A stretch of 64,000 nucleotides of DNA from Minicystis rosea (GTDB lineage: Bacteria > Myxococcota_A > Polyangia > Polyangiales > Polyangiaceae): NCBI GenBank assembly GCA_001931535.1, contig CP016211.1:7797703-7861702 (forward strand), in the 5' to 3' direction. Numbering within the stretch: position 1 is the first letter of the stretch; every line of letters starts with the position of its first letter. A program made the translations under genes and the position numbers. The notes beneath the pieces were generated by a model, which saw nothing but the letters and a program-made list of their open reading frames with translations, was not told where the DNA came from and searched no databases. This document shows, one piece after another, positions 1 to 9,058 of the stretch.

Positions 1-642
1 GAAGATGGTGATTTGCTGCGGCATCCCTTGGCGCAGGACGCGCATTCCCTGGGTGCGCTCGGCGGCGCGCGGGGACGCGTCGGCGAGGGTGAAGGCCTCG
101 TCGAGACGGGCGAGGACGGGCTCCGCGGAAGGGAGCTTGGTCAAAAGCATCTTGTCGGCGAGGGCCTCGAGCGCGATGTGCGCTTGCAGGTAACCGTCGG
201 TCCACGCGGAGAGCTCGTCGACGGCGGGCTCGCCGAGGAGATCGATGCGCATGCGCACGGCTTCGACGAGGCCGATGCGCACGAGGTGCCGCGGGTCCTC
301 GGCGAGCTGCTGGAGATCGGCGAGGGCTTCCGTCGCGCGGGCGGCGGCGCGCCGCTTGTCGACCTTGCCCTCGGGCGGCAAGGCGCGCGCGGCGAGCGTC
401 ATGGCCGCGACGATGCGGAGGTATTCCTTGTTGTCCTCGCGCGCGAGATCGGCGAGCAGGCGATCGCCGCGGCTTTCGCGACGCGCGATGGCGGCGCCCA
501 CGGCGCGGGCCAGCTCCATGTTGGGACGAGGGCCGGGCAGGCCGCTGTTGCGATGAAGCAGCTCGATGAGCTCGGCGTTGTCACCCTGATCGACGGCGCG
601 ATCGAGCGCGGCGGCGAGACGATCGTTACGAATGGCACTCAT
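1..642 (-). CDS. Partial HEAT-like repeat protein of unknown function
   Basis: An open minus-strand frame begins at an ATG at 642 and is still open at the left window edge, so the C-terminus is missing. The visible 214 residues are Ala/Leu/Arg-rich helices with repeated Leu-Ala-Asp and Val-Arg-Ile patterns, like HEAT or alkylation-repeat helical scaffolds. There is no signal peptide or transmembrane segment. The start lies two bases past the stop of the upstream outer-membrane protein gene (stop 645-647), so translation is probably coupled. I do not recognise the family. That the frame is real is inferred from codon bias and coupling. Confidence 0.6.
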   Translation of the reverse strand, partial: MSAIRNDRLAAALDRAVDQGDNAELIELLHRNSGLPGPRPNMELARAVGAAIARRESRGDRLLADLAREDNKEYLRIVAAMTLAARALPPEGKVDKRRAAARATEALADLQQLAEDPRHLVRIGLVEAVRMRIDLLGEPAVDELSAWTDGYLQAHIALEALADKMLLTKLPSAEPVLARLDEAFTLADASPRAAERTQGMRVLRQGMPQQITIF

Positions 643-644
643 GC

Positions 645-1952
645 TCAGAAACCCAGCGAGAGGCCGCCCTCGGGCGAGAGGACGCCGGTGACGACCGGAA
701 ACGTGATGTTGCCGCGCACCGCCAGATAGAGCGCCACGCGAGAAGACGGCACGAACTGCACGCCGAACGAGAGCGCTCCAAAACCGAGGCCGGCCTGCTT
801 CCAGACGTTGAGCGTCTGCACGCGCTGCTCGATGACGCCGTCCGTCGAGCTCGGCTTCGTGCAGGGGCTCGCGCTGCTGCTCGGCTTGGCCGCGCCGCAG
901 GCGACGCCGTCCTCGAGCACTTGCACTTTGACCTTGGTGTCGATCTGGGCGAGGCCGCCGGAAATCATGAGATAGGGGCGCACGACGGAGCCGGCGAACG
1001 GCGTCCGGCCGGGAAAGTAGCCGAAGCGCCCTTCGAGGTGGAAGGGGACGAACGTCCCTCGGCCGCCGCTCGCGCCGTTGAACGCGAAGCCGACGCGCGC
1101 GCCCACCGTGATGTTGTCGAGGAGCAGCCGATCGTACGCGAGCATGAGCCGCAGCGTCGCGAGGCCGACACCCGCGTTGATGTTGTCGCCGTTGTCGATC
1201 GTCGGCGTGCCCGAATAGCGCGATTTGACGGCGTCGTTGCGGACACAGAGGTAGTGCTGCGCGTTCTGGCTGTCGCGCGTGCACACGTTGGTGCCGGAAA
1301 CGATCGAGAGGTCGGGCGCGAACGAGAGGGAGATCCAGTTGCGATGAACCGGCGGGCCTTCGGGCTCCTTCGTGTCCTTCGCGTCCTTGTCCTTCGCGTC
1401 CTTGTCCTTCGTGTCCTTGTCGTCGGGGCGCGGCTCGTCGGAGGGCGGCGCGACGCGGACCTTCTTCTTGGGCTCGTCCTTCTTGGCGGGCTCCTCGACG
1501 GGCTTGGGATCGGGCGGGGTGGCGGGCCCGCCTTTGATGCGCTTCTTGGCCTGCTCGAAGGCGAAGGTGACGCCGGCGGAGATCATCCCGGGGTCGGGCT
1601 CGATTTTGGGATCGAGCTGGAGGGCTTCGATGAACTCGTCGCGCGCGTCGTCGAGCTCCTTCTTGCCGCCGGCGAGCACGGAGCCGAGGGCGGCGTGGAG
1701 CTGGGCCCGGAGCTGCGCCGAGCAGCTGTTTCCGCTGCAGGATTGGATGGCAGCGCGGAGCCGGTTCTCGGCGTCGTCGAAGCGCGTCTCCAGGTAATCT
1801 TCGTCGACGGCCTGCTTGAGCGCCTTCCGGGCCTGTTCCTCTTTGGGACCGGCGGCCGAGGCGCCTTGGGTGACGGAGAGCACGGCGAGGAGGGCCGCAA
1901 TCGATGCGGCTCCGGGGAAATGGCGAGCATTGAAGGGACGTGTCGACAGCAC
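645..1952 (-). CDS. Outer-membrane protein: N-terminal TPR-like region and C-terminal beta-barrel
   Basis: This is a 435-residue exported protein. Residues 1-34 form a signal peptide ending near GASAA. Residues 35-135 are helical and TPR-like (KALKQAVDEDYLE, then RDEFIEALQLDPK). Next is a charged linker of K/D/E/P with an 18-base DNA repeat encoding KDKDA units. From about residue 205 the alternating hydrophobic/aromatic pattern suggests outer-membrane beta strands, ending in the terminal Phe typical of barrel proteins. The start is a GTG with no clear ribosome site, so the exact N-terminus is uncertain. It is upstream of, and nearly touching, the partial HEAT-like gene. Its function is unknown. 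Confidence 0.72.
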   Translation of the reverse strand: MLSTRPFNARHFPGAASIAALLAVLSVTQGASAAGPKEEQARKALKQAVDEDYLETRFDDAENRLRAAIQSCSGNSCSAQLRAQLHAALGSVLAGGKKELDDARDEFIEALQLDPKIEPDPGMISAGVTFAFEQAKKRIKGGPATPPDPKPVEEPAKKDEPKKKVRVAPPSDEPRPDDKDTKDKDAKDKDAKDTKEPEGPPVHRNWISLSFAPDLSIVSGTNVCTRDSQNAQHYLCVRNDAVKSRYSGTPTIDNGDNINAGVGLATLRLMLAYDRLLLDNITVGARVGFAFNGASGGRGTFVPFHLEGRFGYFPGRTPFAGSVVRPYLMISGGLAQIDTKVKVQVLEDGVACGAAKPSSSASPCTKPSSTDGVIEQRVQTLNVWKQAGLGFGALSFGVQFVPSSRVALYLAVRGNITFPVVTGVLSPEGGLSLGF

Positions 1953-2121
1953 CGGGGCCGACTGTATCTGGACGTGCGTGAGCCGGCTACCTGTTCAAAG
2001 CCATGGCCTCGCAGCGTCGGCTCGATGACAAACACCGAGGATTGACGCGTCTCGCCGACGAGGCAAGGGTGCGCGAGCGTCGCGGTGTACAGCCGGCGGC
2101 GAAATCACACGAAGGATCGTC

Positions 2122-5100
2122 ATGAGGCTGATGAAGCAGTCCTTGTTCACGTTCTTCGCCGCCACGCTGCTAAGCAGCGCCGGCTGCGAGCTGATCTCGA
2201 GCGTCGATCGCGGCAAGATCCCCAACGACAACACCGGCGGCGGCATCGCGAGCTCGAGCAGCACCGGTGGCGGAGGAGGCGCCGGCGGCGCGACCAGCTC
2301 CAGCAGCACCGGCGGCACGGGTGGCACCGGCGGTACGGGAGGCGCGACCAGCTCCAGCAGCACGGGTGGCACCGGCGGTACGGGAGGCGCGACCAGCTCG
2401 AGCTCCAGCGGCACGGGCGGGGCGACCAGCTCGAGCTCCAGCGGCACGGGCGGCACCGGCACGGGCGGCGCAGGCACCGGAGGCATGGGCACGGGCGGCA
2501 CCGGCGGCGCGCCGGAGTGCACGACGGCGGCTCAGTGTCCCACGACGCCCAACGAGTGCGTCGTCGCGACCTGTACCAACGGCATGTGCGGCACGCAGCT
2601 CGTCGACGACCAGACGCCGACGACCAACCAGACGACAGGCGACTGTCACAAGAGCGTGTGCGACGGTAACGGGCAGATCGTCACCATCGTCGATGACAGC
2701 GACGTGGCCGACGACAACAAGACCTGCACGACCGACACCTGCAACAACGGCACGCCGGTGCATACACCGAAGGCGGTAGGCACGGTCTGCGGGACGGCCC
2801 TCGTCTGTGACGCCGCCGGCGAATGCGTGGGCTGCACCGACGCCAACGACTGCCCCGGTCCGGACACGGTCTGCCGGACGCGCACCTGCACGAGCGGGAC
2901 GTGCGGGTTCGACTACGCGCCGCAAGGCACGCTCGCCGGGACGCAGACCTCCGGCGACTGCCACAAGAGCCAGTGCGACGGCAGCGGCAACATCGAGAAC
3001 GCGATCGACGACAGCGACGTGCCCGTCGACAACAAGGCGTGCACCAACGACGTGTGCACCGCCGGCGTGGCCTCGAACCCGTTCACCGCGCAGGGCACGA
3101 CCTGCAACCAGAACGGCGGCACGCACTGCAATGGCAATGGCACCTGCGTGCAGTGCCTCCAGGCGAGCGACTGCGGCACCGACACGGCCTGCAAGACGTT
3201 CACCTGCGTCGCCGGCATGTGCAGCACGAACAACGCCCCGCTCGGCACGCCGGTCGCGAATCGGATCGTGGGCGATTGCAAGAGCGATCAGTGCGACGGC
3301 AACGGCAACATCGCCACGAACGTCATCGATGACACCGACAAGCCCGCCGACGAGGGCAACCCGTGCACGCTGGAGGCTTGTGTCGCTGGCGTGCCGTCGC
3401 ATCCGTCGGTCGCGCAGGGCACGGCCTGCAACCAGAACGGCGGCACCAAGTGCGACGGCGCCGGCGCCTGCGTGCAGTGCTTCACGGCCGCCGACTGCGG
3501 CACCGACACCGCCTGCAAGACCTTCACCTGTGGCGGCGGCCAGTGCGCCTCGAACAACGCCCCGCTCGGCGCGCCGGTCGCCAATCGCACCGTGGGTGAT
3601 TGCAAGAGCGATCAGTGCGACGGCAACGGCAACATCAGCACGAACGTCGTCGATGCCAACGACAAGCCTGCCGATGACGGCAACCAATGCACGCTGGAGG
3701 CTTGTGTCGCTGGCGTGCCGTCGCATCCGTCGGCCCCGGCGGGCACGACCTGCAACCAGAACGGCGGCACGACCTGCGACGGCGCGGGCAACTGCGGGAC
3801 GTGCACGCAGGACGCCGACTGCCCGAGCGGCAACGCGTGCCAGGTGGCGAAGTGCACCACGGGCTCGTGCGGGTTCGTCGCGGCGAGCGCGCAAGTGCTG
3901 CCCGCGGCGCTGCAAATCGCGGGTGATTGCCAGTCGCTCACCTGCGACGGCACGACCCAAGCGCCGGTGAGCGTCGCCGACAACGCCGACGTGCCCGCGG
4001 ACGATAGCAACCAATGCACGAACGAGACGTGCGTCGCCGGCGTGCCCACGCACGCACCGGTCAACGCGGGCACGGCCTGCTCGCAGAACGGCGGCACCAA
4101 GTGCGACGGCAGCGGCGCCTGCGTCGTGTGCCTGACCAGCGCCGATTGCCCGGCCGGCGCGAACGAGTGCCAGAGCGCGACGTGCAACAACGGCACGTGC
4201 GGCCTCGCGTTCGCCGCCGCGGGCACGGTGACGGCCGCGCAGACGACGGGCGACTGCAAGCAGAACCAGTGCGACAGCAGCGGCAGCATCGTCGTCGTCA
4301 ACTTCGACGCCGACCTTCCCGTCGACAACAACCAGTGCACCCTCGACGTGTGCACGAACGGCGTGCCCACGACCCCGCCTGCCTCGTCCGGCACCCCCTG
4401 CTCGCAGAACGGCGGCACGAGCTGCGATGGCTCGGGCAACTGCGTCGCGCCGCCCTCGGGTCCGGATGTCGCTTCGACCACGCCGACCGACGGCGCCTCG
4501 GTGCTCGCCTCGACGACGATCGCGGTCACCTTCACGCAGGCGATGAACCCGACGACGCTCACGGGTCAGACCTCGCTGGGCGCGTGCACCGGCTCGATTC
4601 AGGTCTCGGCGAACGATTTCGCGTCGTGCGTGGCCTTCTCGACCGCAGCCCCCGTGATGTCGGGCGGTGACACCGTCGCGACCTTCACGGTGCGGCCGGG
4701 CCTCCTCGTCAACCGCACGTACAAGATCCGCGTGACCACGGCCGCGCAGAACGCGACCAACGTCGCGCTCAACGCGCAGTTCACGCATCCGACCGGCTTC
4801 GGGACGAAGACCCCGATCTCGGGGAGCGCGGTGGTGATCAGCCAAGTCTTCGGCGGCGGTGGGAGCTCTGCGACGGTGCCGAACGCGGACTACGTGGTGC
4901 TGCACAACCGTAGCGCCGCGACCGTCAGCATGGCGGGCTGGTCGCTCCAGTACGCATCCGCGACGGGAAACTCCTGGCAAGTCGCGTCGCTCTCCGGATC
5001 CATCGTGGCGGGAGGGTACTTCCTCGTCCGCCTGCAGACCGCCTCGGCGACCGGCATCGCCCTGCCGACGCCGGACGCAGCGTCGGGGAGCAGCATCAAC

Positions 5101-5814
5101 ATGGCGCAGGGCTCTGGAAAGATCGTGCTCGCGAGCACGACGACAGCGTTCACCGTCAACTGCCCGACGTCGAACGTCGTGGACTTCGTGGGCTATGGCA
5201 CGCAGGTCGCAGCCACCGGCTGCTGGGAGGGCACCGCAGCCGCCCCGCTCCTGACGGCCAGCACGGCGCTGTTCCGCAAAGCGAGCGCTTGCACCGACTC
5301 GAACAGCAACACGGATGATTTCACGACCGGCGCGCCGAGCCCCATCAACAGCGCCTCCACGGCCGTCGCTTGCACGCCGGTGCAGAACGAGTCCGGCGCC
5401 GCGCTCGAGGCCGACTACTGCACCACGCAGTTCCCGCTCAGCCTCAGCGTGGCCGCGAGCTCGATGAACACCGTGTACGGCCAGATCTACGAGACCGGCG
5501 TCACCGAAGCGGCCGGTGCCAGCGCGAGCGTCCTCGCGCAGCTCGGGTACGGTCCGGTGACGGCGAACCCCCAGTACGAAGCCGGCTGGACGTGGATCGC
5601 CGCCACGTTCAACACGCAGACGGGCAACAACGACGAGTACCAGGCCACCTTCACCGCGCCCGCAGCCGGCAGCTACCGCTACGCGTACCGCATGAGCCTC
5701 GACGGCGGCGCGTCGTGGACCTACTGCGACAACAACCAGGGTGACGCCGGATCGGGCTCCAACGCCGGCCTCACGTTCGATCTCGAGAACCTGGGCGTCC
5801 TCACGGTCAACTGA
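2122..5814 (+). CDS. Giant Cys-rich surface lipoprotein with Ig-like and lamin-tail domains
   Basis: This 1230-residue protein starts at an ATG with a GAAGGA site six bases upstream. The signal peptide ends in a lipobox (SSAGC, Cys22). A Gly/Ser/Thr linker (about 37-130) leads to roughly eight Cys-rich modules with GDC.K..CDG and ACVAGV signatures (about 130-775). Then comes an Ig-like domain of the Big_5/SbsA type (DGASVLASTTIAVTFTQAMN, about 780-890). A lamin-tail-like domain follows (VVISQVFGGGG, then ADYVVLHNRS and GWSLQY, about 905-1020). The C-terminal beta-rich domain resembles a carbohydrate-binding or fibronectin fold. It is probably displayed on the outer membrane; the ligand is unknown. 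Family assignments are from motif recognition only. Confidence 0.85.
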   Translation: MRLMKQSLFTFFAATLLSSAGCELISSVDRGKIPNDNTGGGIASSSSTGGGGGAGGATSSSSTGGTGGTGGTGGATSSSSTGGTGGTGGATSSSSSGTGGATSSSSSGTGGTGTGGAGTGGMGTGGTGGAPECTTAAQCPTTPNECVVATCTNGMCGTQLVDDQTPTTNQTTGDCHKSVCDGNGQIVTIVDDSDVADDNKTCTTDTCNNGTPVHTPKAVGTVCGTALVCDAAGECVGCTDANDCPGPDTVCRTRTCTSGTCGFDYAPQGTLAGTQTSGDCHKSQCDGSGNIENAIDDSDVPVDNKACTNDVCTAGVASNPFTAQGTTCNQNGGTHCNGNGTCVQCLQASDCGTDTACKTFTCVAGMCSTNNAPLGTPVANRIVGDCKSDQCDGNGNIATNVIDDTDKPADEGNPCTLEACVAGVPSHPSVAQGTACNQNGGTKCDGAGACVQCFTAADCGTDTACKTFTCGGGQCASNNAPLGAPVANRTVGDCKSDQCDGNGNISTNVVDANDKPADDGNQCTLEACVAGVPSHPSAPAGTTCNQNGGTTCDGAGNCGTCTQDADCPSGNACQVAKCTTGSCGFVAASAQVLPAALQIAGDCQSLTCDGTTQAPVSVADNADVPADDSNQCTNETCVAGVPTHAPVNAGTACSQNGGTKCDGSGACVVCLTSADCPAGANECQSATCNNGTCGLAFAAAGTVTAAQTTGDCKQNQCDSSGSIVVVNFDADLPVDNNQCTLDVCTNGVPTTPPASSGTPCSQNGGTSCDGSGNCVAPPSGPDVASTTPTDGASVLASTTIAVTFTQAMNPTTLTGQTSLGACTGSIQVSANDFASCVAFSTAAPVMSGGDTVATFTVRPGLLVNRTYKIRVTTAAQNATNVALNAQFTHPTGFGTKTPISGSAVVISQVFGGGGSSATVPNADYVVLHNRSAATVSMAGWSLQYASATGNSWQVASLSGSIVAGGYFLVRLQTASATGIALPTPDAASGSSINMAQGSGKIVLASTTTAFTVNCPTSNVVDFVGYGTQVAATGCWEGTAAAPLLTASTALFRKASACTDSNSNTDDFTTGAPSPINSASTAVACTPVQNESGAALEADYCTTQFPLSLSVAASSMNTVYGQIYETGVTEAAGASASVLAQLGYGPVTANPQYEAGWTWIAATFNTQTGNNDEYQATFTAPAAGSYRYAYRMSLDGGASWTYCDNNQGDAGSGSNAGLTFDLENLGVLTVN
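2274..2510 (+). repeat. Short tandem repeats encoding the Gly/Ser/Thr linker
   Basis: The linker DNA is built of repeated blocks such as GCGACCAGCTCCAGCAGCAC and GGCACGGGCGGCACCGG, in near-identical copies (for example 2290-2309 and 2344-2363). They encode runs like ATSSSSTGGTGGTGG. The repeats stay in frame, and their number is likely to vary between strains. Confidence 0.75.
3101..3780 (+). repeat. 324-bp tandem modules inside the Cys-rich lipoprotein gene
   Basis: The string CCTGCAACCAGAACGGCGGC recurs at 3101 and 3749, with a near copy at 3425, a period of 324 bases (108 residues). Flanking segments are also nearly identical at this spacing: the TGCACGCTGGAGGCTTGTGT block lies at 3364 and again at 3688. 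The DNA-level identity points to recent in-frame duplication rather than only old protein repeats. Confidence 0.8.
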
Positions 5815-5822
5815 TCGCGCGC

Positions 5823-5843
5823 GATCCCGCTCCCTTCGGGATC
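5823..5843 (+). terminator. Hairpin after the Cys-rich lipoprotein gene
   Basis: GATCCCG (5823-5829) and CGGGATC (5837-5843) form a 7-bp stem with a 7-base loop, 9 bases past the stop at 5814. It sits between convergent genes. There is no clear T run, so termination is inferred from position. Confidence 0.45.
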
Positions 5844-5862
5844 CTCGACTTCTCCCCGATCT

Positions 5863-6273
5863 TCAATGTGCCGGCGAGCCTGCTTCCGCGGGCTCGCCGG
5901 ACAGCTCGTGCGGATCCTCGTCGCAGGCTCCGCGGTGCGCGATCGACACGCCGGCGCGTCCGGCCTCGCATCCGTTGGGATACGTGTGCGCATCACAGCC
6001 GCACACCGGGCTCCAGATGAACGGGCAGATCTCGGAGCGCTCGCTGCACTTGCCGACGGCATCGCCCGCGCCGCAGCTCCCGATGGGATAGATGCAGGTG
6101 AAGCCTTCGCTGCACGTGAGGCCCGCGGTGCCGCCGCATCCCTGCTCGGCGCCGCGGATCTCCGCGCGCCCGTCGGCGACGGCCTCGCCGCCGTCCGGCA
6201 CGCGCGCGCACGCGGCGAGCACGACGAGGATCCCGGCCGCGACGCCGGCATGGAGGAGCTGCGATCTTCTCAT
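5863..6273 (-). CDS. Small lipoprotein with Kazal-like domain
   Basis: The gene encodes 136 residues. The ATG at 6273 opens a classic lipoprotein signal ending LVVLAAC (Cys22). The C-terminal half contains CPFIWSPVCGCDAHTYPNGCEA followed by C, the spacing of a Kazal-type protease-inhibitor or follistatin-like domain (C, PVCG, TYPN-C, C). A second Cys-rich stretch precedes it (GCGGTAGLTCSEGFTCIY). Myxobacteria often carry such small lipoproteins. A protease-inhibitor role is plausible but unproven. It lies 32 bases downstream of the P450 stop on the same strand and may be co-transcribed with it. Confidence 0.75.
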   Translation of the reverse strand: MRRSQLLHAGVAAGILVVLAACARVPDGGEAVADGRAEIRGAEQGCGGTAGLTCSEGFTCIYPIGSCGAGDAVGKCSERSEICPFIWSPVCGCDAHTYPNGCEAGRAGVSIAHRGACDEDPHELSGEPAEAGSPAH

Positions 6274-6305
6274 GCCGGCGCGCCGTGCATCGCACGCGCC
6301 GCAGG

Positions 6306-7682
6306 CTAGGCCGCGGCGGGTCGCGCGTGCGGGACGGTGGCGCGGCGACGCACGATCATCGGCACGCCGCCGCGCGGACGCAGCGTGATGAGCGGCTCGG
6401 GCTCGACGCGGGCGGATCCGGGCGCGAGATCGAGGCGCACCCGCTGCGCCAACGCCGCCACGGCGAGGTGCCCTTCGAGCATCGCGAAGTGATTGCCGAT
6501 GCACACGCGCGGGCCCGCGCCGAAGGGAAGGAAGGCGCGCTTGTTCATCGCCTTCTCGTGCTCGGGCGCGAAGCGATCGGGATCGAAGCGCTCGGGATCG
6601 ACGTAGTACGCGGGCCGGTGATGCATGCCGATGATGTTGATGATCGCGAGCTCGTTCTTCGCCATCCGATGCCCACCGATGATCACGTCGCGGGTCGCTC
6701 GCCGCGCGACCACGAACGCCGGCGGATACAAACGCATCGCCTCCTTGAAGACCTGGAGCGCGAACGGGAGCCGCGGCAGATCGGCGAGCGTGGGCGTGCG
6801 CCCCTCGAGCGCCGCGTCGACCTCGCGCTCGAGCCGCTCGCGGATCTCGGGGTGCTGCGCGAGCAGATAGAAGCCCCACGCGAGCGCGTTGGCCGTGGTC
6901 TCGTGACCGGCGAGGAAGATGTTCATCGCCTCGTCGCGGACCTGCTTGTCCGTCATCACGCTGCCGTCGTCCTCGTCCTGCGCGAGCAGCAGCATGGAGA
7001 GGAAGTCGCCGCGATCACCGCCCTCCCGCCGCCGCTCCTCGATGAGGCGATACACCGTGCGATCGAGGCGCGCGATGGCCCGATGCCCGCGCCGATTGCC
7101 AGGCGTCGGCCAGCTCGGCGGGATGGGGATGATCGCTCGAATCGCGGAGGTCGCCTGCTCCATGGCGGCGGTCAGCGCCTCGTGGATCTCTTCGGCCTCC
7201 TCGCCCACTTCGGCGCCGAAGAGCGTCGCGCCCACGATCTCGAGCGTCATGCGCATCATGGCCGCGGAGAAGTCGACGACCGCGCCGTCGCGAAAGCCCT
7301 GCTGCGTGGCCTCGGCGCGCTGGCCGATGACGGTCGCGTAGTCGGCGATGCGCTTGTGCACGAACGCGGGCGCCATCATCCGGCGCTGCCGGCGGTGGAA
7401 GTCACGCTCGCTGGTGAGCAGGCCGTTGCCGAGGAGCGGCCGCGCGAAGTAGCTCAGCCCATAGCCTTTCACGAAGGCGTCCGCCTGCTCGACAAGCACC
7501 TCGTGCGCCATGTCCGCCGAGCTGATGATGTTGGCCTTCACGATGCCGCCGAACCACGGCACGCGCACGACGTCGCCGTGATGGCGTGCCATCTCGAGGA
7601 GGCTGTCGACGCGATTGCCGCGACGGAACCGCAGGCGCTCGAAGAAGGGAACGGTCTTGATGGACGACGTAGGCGTGCTCAT
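6306..7682 (-). CDS. Cytochrome P450
   Basis: This is a 458-residue heme monooxygenase. Visible signatures are the I-helix oxygen-binding motif AGHETT (about 255-260), the K-helix ExxR (EAMR), the PERFDPDRF meander and the heme loop FGAGPRVCIGNHFA, with the ligand Cys near 394. The length suits a soluble bacterial P450, and no membrane anchor is visible. It resembles the CYP102/CYP4-like bacterial enzymes that often hydroxylate fatty acids, but the substrate cannot be read from sequence. I chose the ATG at 7682 because the upstream extension is basic, lies inside the divergent promoter and has no family similarity. It is divergent from a TetR-type gene that probably regulates it. Confidence 0.95.
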   Translation of the reverse strand: MSTPTSSIKTVPFFERLRFRRGNRVDSLLEMARHHGDVVRVPWFGGIVKANIISSADMAHEVLVEQADAFVKGYGLSYFARPLLGNGLLTSERDFHRRQRRMMAPAFVHKRIADYATVIGQRAEATQQGFRDGAVVDFSAAMMRMTLEIVGATLFGAEVGEEAEEIHEALTAAMEQATSAIRAIIPIPPSWPTPGNRRGHRAIARLDRTVYRLIEERRREGGDRGDFLSMLLLAQDEDDGSVMTDKQVRDEAMNIFLAGHETTANALAWGFYLLAQHPEIRERLEREVDAALEGRTPTLADLPRLPFALQVFKEAMRLYPPAFVVARRATRDVIIGGHRMAKNELAIINIIGMHHRPAYYVDPERFDPDRFAPEHEKAMNKRAFLPFGAGPRVCIGNHFAMLEGHLAVAALAQRVRLDLAPGSARVEPEPLITLRPRGGVPMIVRRRATVPHARPAAA

Positions 7683-7716
7683 GAGGCGCTCCGATGTCGG
7701 ATTTATTGGCACGATG

Positions 7717-7750
7717 AAAATAGAACCTCCGGTGTTATTGTCAAGACACC
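7717..7750 (-). promoter_or_regulatory. Sigma-70-like promoter with overlapping palindrome, P450 gene
   Basis: Read on the minus strand, TTGACA (7744-7739) is separated by 16 bases from TATTTT (7722-7717), a strong -35/-10 pair about 35 bases before the P450 start. The dyad GGTGT (7731-7735) and ACACC (7746-7750) brackets the -35 box. This is the usual place for a TetR-family operator, and a TetR-type gene starts at 7777 in the opposite direction. The regulatory link is inferred. Confidence 0.6.
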
Positions 7751-7776
7751 AACAACTGGAGACGGTGACGACGTTC

Positions 7777-8475
7777 ATGGCCAGCCGGAAGAAGGCGGCG
7801 GCGCCCGTGCGGCGGCGGCGCGATCCCGAGACCGCGCGCGCGGAGATCCTCGACGCCGCCGAGCGCGTGCTCTCCGCGAGCCCGCCCGACGCGGTCGGCC
7901 TCAAAGAGGTCGCGGAGGAGGCCGGCGTCAGCCACGCGCTGGTGTCGCACTACTTCGGCACGTACACGGAGCTCGTGGAGTCGGTGCTGCTGCGGCGCAT
8001 CCGCAAGCTGCGGGAGGAAGCGCTCGCTCGGCTCGCCGATCCAGCCACGCTCGTCGACGAGGACGCGATGCTCTCCGCGCTCTTCACGTCGCTCGAAGAT
8101 CCGCTCTACATCCGCCTCTCGCTCTGGGCTCTCGCCGCCGAGCGGCCCGGCGGCGGCGCGCCCTTCCCTTTTCGCGAGCAAGGCATGCGCATCTTCGCGG
8201 AAGCCGCGACGACCCGCATTCGGCAAGACCGGCCCGAGCTCGATGTGCACGCGCTGCGCGAGCGCATCGAGCTCGCCTTGGTGATCGCCAACGCGACCGC
8301 CTACGGCTACACGGTCGGCCGGGAAGCGTGGCTCGGCGCGCTCGGACGCGCGCCCACGAAGGGCTTCGACGAAGCGCTGCGACGTGCGCTAGGCAGCATG
8401 ATCCGCAGGTTCGTGCTCGCCGGCGGCTCCGAAGGTGACGGACAACGATCGGTCAACCGATCAGCTCGCCGGTGA
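7777..8475 (+). CDS. TetR-family transcriptional regulator
   Basis: The product has 232 residues. The N-terminal helix-turn-helix reads ARAEILDAAERVLS, then GLKEVAEEAGVSHALVSHYFGTYTELVESVL, the standard TetR DNA-binding fold (about 18-65). The remainder is an all-helical ligand/dimerisation region. I took the ATG at 7777 (MASRKKAAAPVRRRR) as the start because upstream codons enter the divergent promoter. The 3' end overlaps the convergent DUF488 gene by 23 bases. It probably represses the divergent P450 gene and itself through the dyad at 7731-7750. Confidence 0.92.
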   Translation: MASRKKAAAPVRRRRDPETARAEILDAAERVLSASPPDAVGLKEVAEEAGVSHALVSHYFGTYTELVESVLLRRIRKLREEALARLADPATLVDEDAMLSALFTSLEDPLYIRLSLWALAAERPGGGAPFPFREQGMRIFAEAATTRIRQDRPELDVHALRERIELALVIANATAYGYTVGREAWLGALGRAPTKGFDEALRRALGSMIRRFVLAGGSEGDGQRSVNRSARR

Positions 8476-8998
8476 CGTGCAGATCGTAGACGGGTCGACC
8501 TTCTTCATCGACGCGGAGATCGGGATGGAGCGCATGCGGCTGTCGCTCGCCCACGCGGAGCAGGTGAACGACCTGGTGGCCACGCACGGCGAGCGCATCC
8601 GCGATGAGGCGCCGGTGGCACTGCCACCACAGCGTCTCGGCGCACATGAACGCGAGCGGCGGGCCGGCCGCGGCGTCGTCTTCGAGGCGGCGGAGCGCGT
8701 CGCGAAACGAAGGCGTGTCCATGTAATCGGCATAGGCGCGGAACGATGGATCGCGCCAAGCGGGGTGGCGCGTTCGAGGCACCGGCGAGCGCCGCCCACC
8801 GAGCACGTCGCCGCGAAAGTCGTAGAGGATGCCCGCGCGCGGGATCGACTCGGACAGCTCCGCGCGGGCAAAATGCGGATGGCGCCGTGAGCCCGGGTAG
8901 CGCCGCACATCCACGAGGCGGCCGATCTCGGCGGCGCGGAGCACATCCACGAGCTCGTCGAGCGAGCGGCTGCCGTGACCGACGGTATAAAGGGTCAT
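8453..8998 (-). CDS. DUF488 family protein
   Basis: The product is 181 residues long and recognisable by TVGHGSRSLDELVDVLRAAEIGRLVDVRRYPGSRRHPHFARAEL at the N-terminus and AFMCAETLWWQCHRRLIADAL later, both hallmarks of DUF488. The conserved Cys of the CAE motif and the His/Arg of CHRR are present. The biochemical role of the family is not settled. I chose the ATG at 8998 because the family consistently begins with a (T)xYTxGH strand; a further 161 codons are open upstream but look like a shadow of the gene on the other strand. Confidence 0.93.
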   Translation of the reverse strand: MTLYTVGHGSRSLDELVDVLRAAEIGRLVDVRRYPGSRRHPHFARAELSESIPRAGILYDFRGDVLGGRRSPVPRTRHPAWRDPSFRAYADYMDTPSFRDALRRLEDDAAAGPPLAFMCAETLWWQCHRRLIADALAVRGHQVVHLLRVGERQPHALHPDLRVDEEGRPVYDLHVTGELIG

Positions 8999-9058
8999 GC
9001 GACGAGCACGAGGTTGCCACGCGCCGCGCGCGCGTCGAGCCGTGATATCGGGCGAGCC

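Noticed and set aside
13..729. Long plus-strand frame over the left edge
   Set aside because: It is the antisense of the minus-strand HEAT-like gene; its composition is Arg/Glu-rich shadow sequence and it starts with TTG.
2170..4980. 936-codon minus-strand frame inside the Cys-rich lipoprotein gene
   Set aside because: Arg/Ala-rich, no signal peptide or domain, and antisense to a clear repeat protein.
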